Assembly: GCA_900545615.1 (NCBI GenBank)
Contig: UQZM01000039.1
Span: 1-21,407 of the forward strand
DNA length: 21,407 nt
Reading direction: 5' to 3'
Source of the DNA: an uncultured Collinsella sp.
Lineage (GTDB): Bacteria > Actinomycetota > Coriobacteriia > Coriobacteriales > Coriobacteriaceae
Both the position numbers and the translations under genes were made by a program. The notes beneath the pieces were generated by a model that worked only from the letters and a program-made list of their open reading frames with translations, was not told the origin of the DNA and made no database searches. Below, one piece after another: positions 1 to 5,407 of this stretch (its first letter is position 1; every line of letters begins with the position of its first letter).

Positions 1-58
1 GCATGGCCACCGGACCCATCGAAACACATCTCCACCGTTCCTTCAACTGGGAAAATGC

Positions 59-91
59 CGCCCCCGGGGCCCGGGAGGGGCCTCGGGGGCG
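59..91. terminator. Very GC-rich hairpin, possible terminator
   Basis: Bases 59-72 pair with 78-91 in a 14-pair stem with one G-U wobble and a five-base GGGAG loop. On the minus strand it is followed within a few bases by a short T run (complement of the A run at 52-55), so a minus-strand terminator is possible. On the plus strand there is no T tract. The gene it would end is not evident. It could instead be a structural remnant of a mobile element. Confidence 0.4.
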
Positions 92-416
92 TTCGGCTAA
101 CTGCGGGAACGGTCTATCCGCTCAATGTGTTCGGCTGAGATCGGAAATCAACCTTTGCTATCGAAGTTCATTCATCGTCCATGTACATGAGCGGAACAGC
201 GGAAACCGTTCGCTATGCTCCTGACCGTGCCAAAGAATTACTCGAAACGGGACCACGAGAGTACGATCGTTTGCCGGATAGCCGCCACTACGACGGATAT
301 CCTTGATAGTAAGCGCTAGAATGATTTTGCTCTTATGGAGCTCAGCCCCGGCTGGTAAACCTGACGTTCGGCGCGGTGTACGTGGACGCGCCTGGAGAGC
401 TTGACCTCAAGTACGT

Positions 417-460
417 TCAAGCCTAGGGGCCTAAGCCCCCGCGCTCAAGCCTAGGCTTGA
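417..460. repeat. CTAG-centred palindromes and short hairpin
   Basis: Bases 445-460 form a perfect 16-base palindrome, TCAAGCCTAGGCTTGA. Its left half recurs at 417-428 in direct orientation. Between them lies a small hairpin of GGGGC paired with GCCCC. This resembles an operator or a structured RNA 5' region just ahead of the T-tailed hairpin at 502-533, but no protein-coding gene is attached to it. Confidence 0.45.
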
Positions 461-501
461 GAGAGCAGACTGGCAGGCAGCAACCGGGATATAAACGATT
501 T

Positions 502-533
502 AGGGGGAGTACTGGCGTACTCCCCTATTTTTT
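502..533 (+). terminator. Rho-independent terminator-like hairpin
   Basis: Stem AGGGGGAGTAC (502-512) pairs with GTACTCCCCT (517-526), with one bulged G and a TGGC loop. It is followed by A and seven T (527-534 area). This is a textbook plus-strand terminator, yet no recognisable gene precedes it, so it may end a small untranslated RNA or a decayed gene. Confidence 0.7.
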
Positions 534-693
534 ACTGAGTAGCCGAAAAAACGAGGCAACGAGAGGCGATTTAAGGTGCCTGAAAACAGGTACCCCTAGC
601 GGGTATCCAAGTAGGTCTTTTTGGGGTCGTATTCGCGATTGTGTTAAGCCGTTTACCTGGGCGTTTGGTTTCGAATGGGCGTTTTGGCTATTT

Positions 694-981
694 TTACGGT
701 GCGCTTGCCGCTGGGGTGTCATCGTCTGGGTCGTGAACGACATACCAGCTGTTTTGGTAATGGCAGATGTCGCGGCACGTACCGTCCCCGACGACCACGT
801 GCCAGGACTCGGACCGCCTGTTCCTGCCGAGCGCCCACGAACGGGAGCTGTAGGACTCGATGCGGTCGAACGGGTAGACGGTGCCGTCGTACCATTTGAT
901 GCCCCACGGGGCGTACTCGCCGTCGGGGCGGCACTCGACGAGGGCCGTGACCAAACGTATCGACTTCTCGCTCTCCCCCAC
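694..981 (-). CDS. Small hypothetical protein, 95 aa
   Basis: Starts at GTG (979-981), 5 bases after a strong ribosome binding site (AAAGGGGAG on the minus strand, about 987-995), and ends in TAA. A promoter lies just upstream (1021-1048). The protein is polar, with an IKWYDGTVYPFDRI segment near residues 28-41 and a WHVVVGDG...SWYVVHD segment near residues 60-83. That layout of a W/Y-x-D-G turn followed by two Trp-rich strands recalls small beta-rich proteins such as those called DUF6504, often found near Y-family polymerases. The similarity is from memory and weak. It is divergent from the pilin gene at 1146, so the two share an intergenic control region. No function is proposed. Confidence 0.7.
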   Translation of the reverse strand: MGESEKSIRLVTALVECRPDGEYAPWGIKWYDGTVYPFDRIESYSSRSWALGRNRRSESWHVVVGDGTCRDICHYQNSWYVVHDPDDDTPAASAP

Positions 982-1020
982 GATGGCTCCCCTTTCGAAT
1001 CAATAACGAACGCGTGTTCT

Positions 1021-1048
1021 ATTATAGCGCAATCTCGATTGTTGACCA
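1021..1048 (-). promoter_or_regulatory. Sigma-70-type promoter of the 95-aa gene
   Basis: On the minus strand a perfect TATAAT (1021-1026) lies 16 bases downstream of TGGTCA (1043-1048), a 4/6 match to the -35 consensus. It points at the GTG start at 981 with a leader of about 30 bases. It lies immediately beside the palindrome at 1058-1072, so a protein bound there could influence both directions. Confidence 0.65.
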
Positions 1049-1057
1049 TCGGTGCGG

Positions 1058-1072
1058 TTGCCGCTGCGGCAA
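1058..1072. promoter_or_regulatory. Palindrome upstream of first pilin gene
   Basis: TTGCCGC-T-GCGGCAA is a perfect inverted repeat with 7-base arms around one base. A nearly identical copy with one changed base sits at the same distance before the second pilin gene (2428-2442). It marks the left edge of the duplicated block and is a candidate regulator binding site. The left arm could also serve as a -35 element (TTGCCG), but no good -10 follows at standard spacing. Confidence 0.45.
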
Positions 1073-1145
1073 GACCGATACAAATATTTGGAATAGTCCT
1101 ACGCTCGGCAATGTATCTACAAACCCTGAGCGAAGGGAGCCGCAT

Positions 1146-2138
1146 GTGCATGCAGCGGCAATTAACCTTCGGGGGGGGGGGGTATCTCCTAGAGGCACTC
1201 TTCTCCGAGGGCAAAGTATCATCGAGTACGTCCTGATCATCGCGGTCATCGGCCTGGTCATCGTGTTCACGGGACCCGGCGTGGCGGGTGCCATCCGCTA
1301 CCAGTTCAACCTAGTGGGTAACACGGTGAACAATGGGACGACCGGCGGCGTCGAGGGAGGCGCGTCCGGTGGCGGCTCCGCGGGGGCCGATTCCGCGACC
1401 GTCCAGGCGGCTATCGCCAAGGACGCGAAGGATTGGACGCTCGATGAGCAGAAGGCAGTCGCCGAGGACATCGCCGCCAAGGGCGAGGCGTCGCCTGCGT
1501 TCGCGAAAGCTAAGGCCGCGATGGATGCCGGCACCAAGTTCACGTTGAAGCTGATGAACGGCAAAACACTGACCTACCGCATCATCGGCATCGACCACGA
1601 CGATTTGGCCGACGGCGCGGGCAAGGCGGGACTGACGTTCCTCACGACATCGACGGGCATCATGTCCCGCATGAATGCTACGGACACCAACGTCGGAGGA
1701 TGGGAGAAGTGCGAGCTGCGCCAGAAGATGAACTCTGGTGAGATTTGGAACCTCATGCCGAGCGATTTGCAGTCCAAGGTGAAACCGGTCAGGAAGCTCA
1801 CGAACAACGTCGGCGGTACCGACAAGAATGCCGCCGTCACTGCGACCACGGATAAGCTGTTCCTGCTCAGCTACTCCGAGATCGTCCCCACCTCCCACTG
1901 GGCATCTGACTACCCATGGACTTCCAACGAGGGCACCCAGTACGAGGCCTTCAAGGGCAAGGTGACGAATAACTATAATTCCAACTATGCCACTGCCATT
2001 GGCGACTATTGGTGGGAGCGTTCGGTGAATCCGGGCTACTCTGTGAGCTTCCTCTTTGTCGGCAGCGACGGCGATGCGTCGGGCAACAACGGCGACGCGG
2101 CGTACTCGTATTGCGTCTGTCCCGCTTGGTGCTTCTAG
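1146..2138 (+). CDS. Flp-type prepilin fused to DUF6273-like tip domain (copy 1)
   Basis: The 330-aa product begins at GTG (1146-1148) after AAGGGAG (1133-1139). This start is chosen because the paralogue at 2516 has ATG at the same place and the leaders align. Leader of 22 residues, then a prepilin peptidase site RG/QSIIEY with Glu at +5 and the Glu-Tyr pair typical of Flp/Tad pilins, then a hydrophobic helix (IIEYVLIIAVIGLVIV). A Gly/Ser linker follows near residues 65-85 of the precursor. The rest resembles DUF6273 domains: YRIIGI, LLSYSEI, a YWWERS motif and a CVCPAWCF end replacing the family's usual GVRP-type ending. Inferred role: minor or tip pilin displayed at the surface, ligand unknown. 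No Tad assembly genes are nearby. An out-of-frame ATG (1144) overlaps the start, and a 12-G run sits in the leader. Confidence 0.85.
   Translation: MHAAAINLRGGGVSPRGTLLRGQSIIEYVLIIAVIGLVIVFTGPGVAGAIRYQFNLVGNTVNNGTTGGVEGGASGGGSAGADSATVQAAIAKDAKDWTLDEQKAVAEDIAAKGEASPAFAKAKAAMDAGTKFTLKLMNGKTLTYRIIGIDHDDLADGAGKAGLTFLTTSTGIMSRMNATDTNVGGWEKCELRQKMNSGEIWNLMPSDLQSKVKPVRKLTNNVGGTDKNAAVTATTDKLFLLSYSEIVPTSHWASDYPWTSNEGTQYEAFKGKVTNNYNSNYATAIGDYWWERSVNPGYSVSFLFVGSDGDASGNNGDAAYSYCVCPAWCF
1171..1182 (+). repeat. Poly-G run (12 G) in prepilin leader
   Basis: Twelve consecutive G encode part of Arg plus Gly residues 10-12 of the leader, ten residues before the prepilin cleavage site. With 12 G the GTG start at 1146 reads into the pilin. 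With 10 or 13 G the overlapping ATG at 1144 would read into it instead. With 11 or 14 neither would. Pure G runs of this length are known slipped-strand contingency tracts in other bacteria. That this one slips is inferred. Confidence 0.8.
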
Positions 2139-2171
2139 ACATTATGTCGTATAGGCCGACATTTGGATAAA

Positions 2172-2200
2172 AGCCCGCGCGCTCCGCGCGGGCTATTCCT
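2172..2200 (+). terminator. Terminator of first pilin gene
   Basis: A perfect 10-pair stem, AGCCCGCGCG (2172-2181) with CGCGCGGGCT (2185-2194), closes a CTC loop and is followed by ATTCCTTT. It starts 33 bases after the stop codon, so the first pilin gene is probably its own transcription unit. Confidence 0.75.
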
Positions 2201-2427
2201 TTGGCGATTTTGGCCGAGGAGTGGCCTGACAGCTAGATCTATCGCCTCATATTCGAATTTCCGATGGGAATTGACGGGAAGGTTTTGGCACTGGGTTTCG
2301 GCAATCGATTAGCATGACATCTACGGCTTGATTGCCGAGTTCCAGGTGGCATACGTTTTGGGACCGGATACCGCTCAAATCCATTCTGGACGATGACGCG
2401 ACTGACCGCCTTACCCTTTCAGCGTGA

Positions 2428-2442
2428 TTGCCACTGCGGCAA
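2428..2442. promoter_or_regulatory. Palindrome upstream of second pilin gene
   Basis: TTGCCAC-T-GCGGCAA is the twin of the palindrome at 1058-1072 with one mismatch, 74 bases before the ribosome binding site region of the second copy. Its conservation while surrounding intergenic sequence is unrelated suggests a shared control element. Confidence 0.45.
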
Positions 2443-2515
2443 GACCTGCGCAAATACTTGGAATAGTCCTACGCTCGGCGATGTATCTACAAACCCTGAG
2501 CGAAGGGAGTCGCAT

Positions 2516-3517
2516 ATGCATGCAGCGGCAATTTCGCCTCGGGGGGGGGTCGCTCGTAGGGCGGCCAATCTCCGAGGCCAAGGAATCATCGAGTACGTCC
2601 TAATTATCGCCGTCATCGGCCTTGTGATCGTGTTCGCGGGGCCTGGCGTGGCGGGGGCCATCCGAAACCAGTTCAACCTGGTCGGCAACACGGTGAACAG
2701 CGGGACGACCGGCGGCGCCGAGGGCGGTGGCGCGTCCGGCGGCGGTTCAACCGGGGCCGATTCAGCGACCGTCCAGGCGGCAATCGCCAAGGACGCGAAG
2801 GACTGGACGCTCGACGAGCAGAAGGCCGTGGCCGAGGACATCGCCGCCAAGGGCGAGGCGTCGCCCGCCTACGCCAAGGCGAAGGCCGCGATGGACGCAG
2901 GGACGAAGTTCTCGATGAAGCTCAACGACGGCAAGACGCTCGAGTACCGAATCATCGGCATCAACCACGACGATTTGGCCGACGGATCGGGCAAGGCGGG
3001 ACTAACCTTTCTCACAACTTCTATGATCTTCAACTCCCGGATGAACGCTACGGCAACTAACGCTGGCGGCTGGGAGAAGTCGGAGCTCCGCCAGGAGATG
3101 AACTCCGGCTATATTTGGGGCTTGATGCCGTCTGAACTCCAGTCCAAGGTGAAAGCGGTTAAGAAATTTACGAATAACGTGGGAGGCACAGACAAGAATG
3201 CTGCTGTGACACCGACTGTGGACAAGCTGTTCCTGCTCAGCTACTCCGAGATTGTCCCCACATCCTTCTGGGCATCCAGCTATCCTTGGACCTCCTCCGA
3301 GGGCACCCAGTACGAGGCCTTCAAGGGCAAGGTGACGGCGAACTATTCTGGTAATGCCTGTCTGCAGATTGGCGACTATTGGTGGGAGCGTTCAGTGAGT
3401 CCGAGCGGCTCTGCGGGCTTCCTCAGTGTCGGCAGGTACGGCGATCCGTCGAACTACAACGCCGGCGCGAGCGGCGCGACGTACTCGAGTTGCGTCTGTC
3501 CCGTCTGGTGCTTCTAG
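2516..3517 (+). CDS. Flp-type prepilin fused to DUF6273-like tip domain (copy 2)
   Basis: The 333-aa product starts at ATG (2516-2518) after AAGGGAG (2503-2509). Leader of 21 residues, cleavage site RG/QGIIEY with Glu at +5, hydrophobic Flp-like helix, Gly/Ser linker, then the same large domain as copy 1 with LLSYSEI, YWWERS and a Cys-rich CVCPVWCF end. Most of the domain is close to copy 1. Differences cluster at the C-terminal tip, where three extra residues are present, and at a loop near SMIFNSRM. The three C-terminal Cys could form disulfides outside the cell. It has its own conserved leader and terminator, so it can be expressed independently of copy 1. Function as a surface adhesin is inferred from the architecture; the ligand is unknown. 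Confidence 0.87.
   Translation: MHAAAISPRGGVARRAANLRGQGIIEYVLIIAVIGLVIVFAGPGVAGAIRNQFNLVGNTVNSGTTGGAEGGGASGGGSTGADSATVQAAIAKDAKDWTLDEQKAVAEDIAAKGEASPAYAKAKAAMDAGTKFSMKLNDGKTLEYRIIGINHDDLADGSGKAGLTFLTTSMIFNSRMNATATNAGGWEKSELRQEMNSGYIWGLMPSELQSKVKAVKKFTNNVGGTDKNAAVTPTVDKLFLLSYSEIVPTSFWASSYPWTSSEGTQYEAFKGKVTANYSGNACLQIGDYWWERSVSPSGSAGFLSVGRYGDPSNYNAGASGATYSSCVCPVWCF
2541..2549 (+). repeat. Poly-G run (9 G) in prepilin leader
   Basis: Nine G at the same leader position as the 12-G run of copy 1. The two differ by exactly three bases, so both copies stay in frame from the homologous start. A change of one or two bases would cut the product off before the mature pilin, although an ATG at 2520 lies in the frame that 10 G would open. 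Confidence 0.75.
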
Positions 3518-3537
3518 CCCTATTTGCACCTAGACAT

Positions 3538-3571
3538 AAGGCCCGCGTGACCCCGCGCGGGCCTTTCTTTT
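3538..3571 (+). terminator. Terminator of second pilin gene
   Basis: AAGGCCCGCG (3538-3547) pairs with CGCGGGCCTT (3556-3565) across an eight-base loop, followed by TTCTTTT. It begins 20 bases after the stop codon. Confidence 0.8.
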
Positions 3572-3994
3572 GGCGATTGCTCGAACAATTCTCGTCTTGA
3601 AGCATAGTTATCGGGTTGAGGAGAAATGGGGTCATACAGCGGCTCTCAGAGTGCCAGCCGCACTCCCCCGCCATAATCTCTTCGGCGTCCTCGTATAGAG
3701 TCCATCTCACACGGCGTTTCGTCGCGACAGCCCACTTGTCCATCGATCAAGTGAACTACTGGAATAAATATAGCGACACGCTTGTTCGTTACAGTTGCTA
3801 TATCTATGTAAATCGCCGCGATAAATACAGCCTGTACTCGGCTGTATACCAGCTACGCGTATGTAGATTCATATCGCGTTATTAAATCGGCTCAAGCGTG
3901 TGCAAAACGCGCAAGTAGCCGTAAAAGGCGATTATCGCGTAGGTAGATTATTGGCACCCTGTTGCTTAATCATAATTAAGCAATTGCTTAAAAC
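3572..3994. other. AT-rich intergenic stretch with inverted repeats
   Basis: No supported gene. The sequence turns AT-rich from about 3740. It holds a hairpin with 8-base arms (ATACAGCC 3825-3832, GGCTGTAT 3840-3847), and the short motif TATCGCG appears near 3816-3822 (inverted), 3872 and 3934. A minus-strand frame starting at 3743 reads protein-like for about 35 residues but has no ribosome binding site and then runs antisense through the terminator and the pilin gene, so it is not called. Confidence 0.5.
3962..3991. repeat. Triple TTGCTTAA palindrome
   Basis: TTGCTTAAT (3962-3970) pairs with ATTAAGCAA (3975-3983) over a four-base loop, and the second arm forms a perfect 16-base palindrome with 3984-3991 (TTAAGCAATTGCTTAA, 3976-3991). 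Three copies of one half-site in 30 bases suggests a protein binding site or a recombination site. It lies directly downstream of the tRNA-Pro terminator. Confidence 0.5.
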
Positions 3995-4022
3995 AAAAAA
4001 AGTCAGGCACTAGGTGCCTGAC
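3995..4022 (-). terminator. Terminator of tRNA-Pro
   Basis: A perfect 9-pair stem GTCAGGCAC / GTGCCTGAC (4002-4010, 4014-4022) with a three-base loop is followed on the minus strand by seven T (3995-4001), 12 bases beyond the tRNA 3' end. Confidence 0.9.
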
Positions 4023-4033
4023 CTGCAAACCTC

Positions 4034-4110
<77 letters not shown>

Positions 4111-4152
4111 AAGCTTTTGTTTGTTGCTCTGCTCTCGCTCGCAACAGGGAGT

Positions 4153-4182
4153 ATATTAACCCGAAACTTTGCCCTTGTGCAA
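4153..4182 (-). promoter_or_regulatory. Promoter of tRNA-Pro
   Basis: On the minus strand TTGCAC (4177-4182) and TAATAT (4153-4158) are separated by 18 bases, about 35-40 bases before the tRNA 5' end. An overlapping TATACT could serve as an alternative -10. The -35 lies just downstream of the coaBC stop codon. Confidence 0.65.
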
Positions 4183-4190
4183 GAACTTTT

Positions 4191-5405
4191 TTAAATATTT
4201 TGAAGCAAGTCCAAAATTGTATTTGCGAGCTGGGGTTTTGTTAGCACGGGGAGTTCTTGCGTGCCCGCTGTGCTTACAATCCAGGCCTTGTTAGTGTCGG
4301 TTCCAAAGCCCGAATCGGCGCGTGAGACATCGTTGGCGATAATGGCATCGCAACCTTTGCGTGCCAATTTGCGCTCGGCGTACTCGACAACGTTATCGGT
4401 CTCGGCCGCAAAGCCGATCACGCATCGCTCGCCCTTCTGACGCGAAAGCTCGGCTAAGATGTCAACGGTCTCGACGAGCTCGATTCGATCCAGGCGCTCG
4501 TTAACCTTTTTGAGCTTATGGTCGGCAGGGGCCGCCGGGGTATAGTCGGCGACGGCAGCCGCACAAATTGCCGCATCGGCCGTCTGAAAGGCGCTCAGTG
4601 CCGCCTGGAGCATCTCTGCGGCGGTTTGCACGCGCACGCACTCCACGCCGCGGGGAACATCGAGCGATGCCGGTCCCAGCACGAGCGTGACCGCAGCACC
4701 GCGGCGAGCAGCCTCCCCCGCCAGGGCGATGCCCATCTTGCCCGAAGAGCGGTTGCCAATGAATCGCACCGGGTCGATCGGCTCGTGCGTGGGGCCGGCG
4801 GTAATCACGATGTGCTTACCTACCAGGTTCTGAGGCGCGGGGTTAAGCACCTCACAGACAGCTTCGACGATGTCCTGGGGCTCGCTCATGCGGCCTGTGT
4901 CCACGTCGCCACAGGCAAGGTAGCCGCTGCCGGGTCCCACCACATGCACGCCTCTGTCGCGCAGCGTGGCCATGTTGGCCTGCGTCGCCGGCGCCTTCCA
5001 CATGCCGTTGTTCATAGCGGGTGCGATCACGATGGGTCGCGGCGTCGCAAGCAGCGTGGTGGAGATGAGGTCGTCAGCGATGCCGTTGGCCATCTTGGCG
5101 ATGATATTGGCCGTTGCGGGCGCCACGACCACCAGATCGGGTTCCTGCGCCAGCGAAATGTGGTGGATGGGATCGGAGGGGTCGTCGAACAGGCCCACAG
5201 CGACCGGCTCGCCCGTGAGCGCGCGGAAGGTGAGCGGCCCCACGAACTCGGTGGCATGCTCGCTCATAACGACCTTGACGCGCGCGCCGCGCTTTTGCAG
5301 CAGGCGCACGATATTGCACGACTTATAGGCGGCGATCCCGCCGGTAATGCCCAGCAGGATCGTTTTTCCCTCAAGTTGCATTGAATTGTTGGATGCCGCC
5401 GTCAT
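4191..5405 (-). CDS. coaBC: Bifunctional CoaBC (PPC decarboxylase / PPC synthetase)
   Basis: The 404-aa enzyme joins cysteine to 4'-phosphopantothenate and decarboxylates the product to 4'-phosphopantetheine in coenzyme A synthesis, in the cytoplasm. Residues 12-190 are the FMN-binding CoaC decarboxylase: GITGGIAAYK, HHISLA with the active-site His (81/82), PAMNNGMW (129-136) and LACGDVDTGRM with the catalytic Cys165. Residues 195-404 are the CoaB ligase: ITAGPTHEPIDPVRFIGNRS, AAVADY, KLKK (297-300) and a GFAAET motif. Start ATG at 5405 follows AAGGAAG at good spacing, two bases after the stop of the zinc-ribbon gene. The internal Met9 has no binding site. It is the last gene of the long minus-strand cluster. 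No clear terminator follows before the tRNA promoter. Confidence 0.97.
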   Translation of the reverse strand: MTAASNNSMQLEGKTILLGITGGIAAYKSCNIVRLLQKRGARVKVVMSEHATEFVGPLTFRALTGEPVAVGLFDDPSDPIHHISLAQEPDLVVVAPATANIIAKMANGIADDLISTTLLATPRPIVIAPAMNNGMWKAPATQANMATLRDRGVHVVGPGSGYLACGDVDTGRMSEPQDIVEAVCEVLNPAPQNLVGKHIVITAGPTHEPIDPVRFIGNRSSGKMGIALAGEAARRGAAVTLVLGPASLDVPRGVECVRVQTAAEMLQAALSAFQTADAAICAAAVADYTPAAPADHKLKKVNERLDRIELVETVDILAELSRQKGERCVIGFAAETDNVVEYAERKLARKGCDAIIANDVSRADSGFGTDTNKAWIVSTAGTQELPVLTKPQLANTILDLLQNI

Positions 5406-5407
5406 CG

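Larger units (their letters stand above)
1..693. other. Gene-poor stretch, no intact gene recognised
   Basis: No open frame here has both a convincing ribosome binding site and protein-like composition. One plus-strand frame (142-306, after a stop at 139-141) reads like coding sequence, rich in charged residues, and ends in TGA, but it has no ribosome binding site at its ATG codons (181, 187). It may be the 3' remnant of a decayed gene. A second short frame ending in TAG near 426 is similar. The stretch also holds a GC hairpin (59-91), a palindrome cluster (417-460) and a T-tailed hairpin (502-533), listed separately. Bases 534-693 lie downstream of the minus-strand gene that ends at 694, and I see nothing further in them. 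Confidence 0.5.
1058..3517 (+). repeat. Tandem duplication of pilin-adhesin unit
   Basis: The block 1058-2138 is repeated as 2428-3517 with an offset of 1370 bases at the 5' side. It includes about 88 bases of conserved leader (palindrome, a CGCTC/GAGCG hairpin at 1102-1132 and its twin, and the ribosome binding site) and the whole coding region. Each copy ends in its own GC-rich terminator followed by a shared TTTGGCGATT. About 240 bases of unrelated sequence (2195-2427) separate the copies. Identity is high in the pilin helix and middle domain and falls at the 3' end and around 1650-1690 / 3020-3060. Confidence 0.85.

Noticed and set aside
525..1214. 229-aa minus-strand frame
   Set aside because: It runs through the divergent promoter region and into the antisense of the pilin leader; Arg/Ser/Pro-rich composition is that of a shadow frame.
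457..1236. 259-aa plus-strand frame overlapping the 95-aa gene
   Set aside because: It is antisense to the supported minus-strand gene, and its own start at 457 lacks a ribosome binding site. Its last 31 codons only matter as the alternative frame of the pilin leader.
2247..2453. 68-aa minus-strand frame between the pilin copies
   Set aside because: No ribosome binding site, crosses the conserved leader palindrome, no recognisable family.
3423..3743. 106-aa minus-strand frame beginning MDKWAVATK
   Set aside because: The first part reads protein-like, but there is no ribosome binding site and it continues antisense through the terminator and the end of the second pilin gene.
3616..3885. 89-aa plus-strand frame in the AT-rich stretch
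   Set aside because: No ribosome binding site and no family resemblance; lies over the inverted repeats.
1..4000. Search for a CRISPR array, insertion sequence or integrase
   Set aside because: No regularly spaced repeats, no transposase or integrase motifs and no terminal inverted repeats with target duplications were seen.
1..4033. Second copy of the tRNA-Pro 3' end as an attachment site
   Set aside because: No matching stretch of the T arm or acceptor strand was found by eye in the window left of the tRNA.
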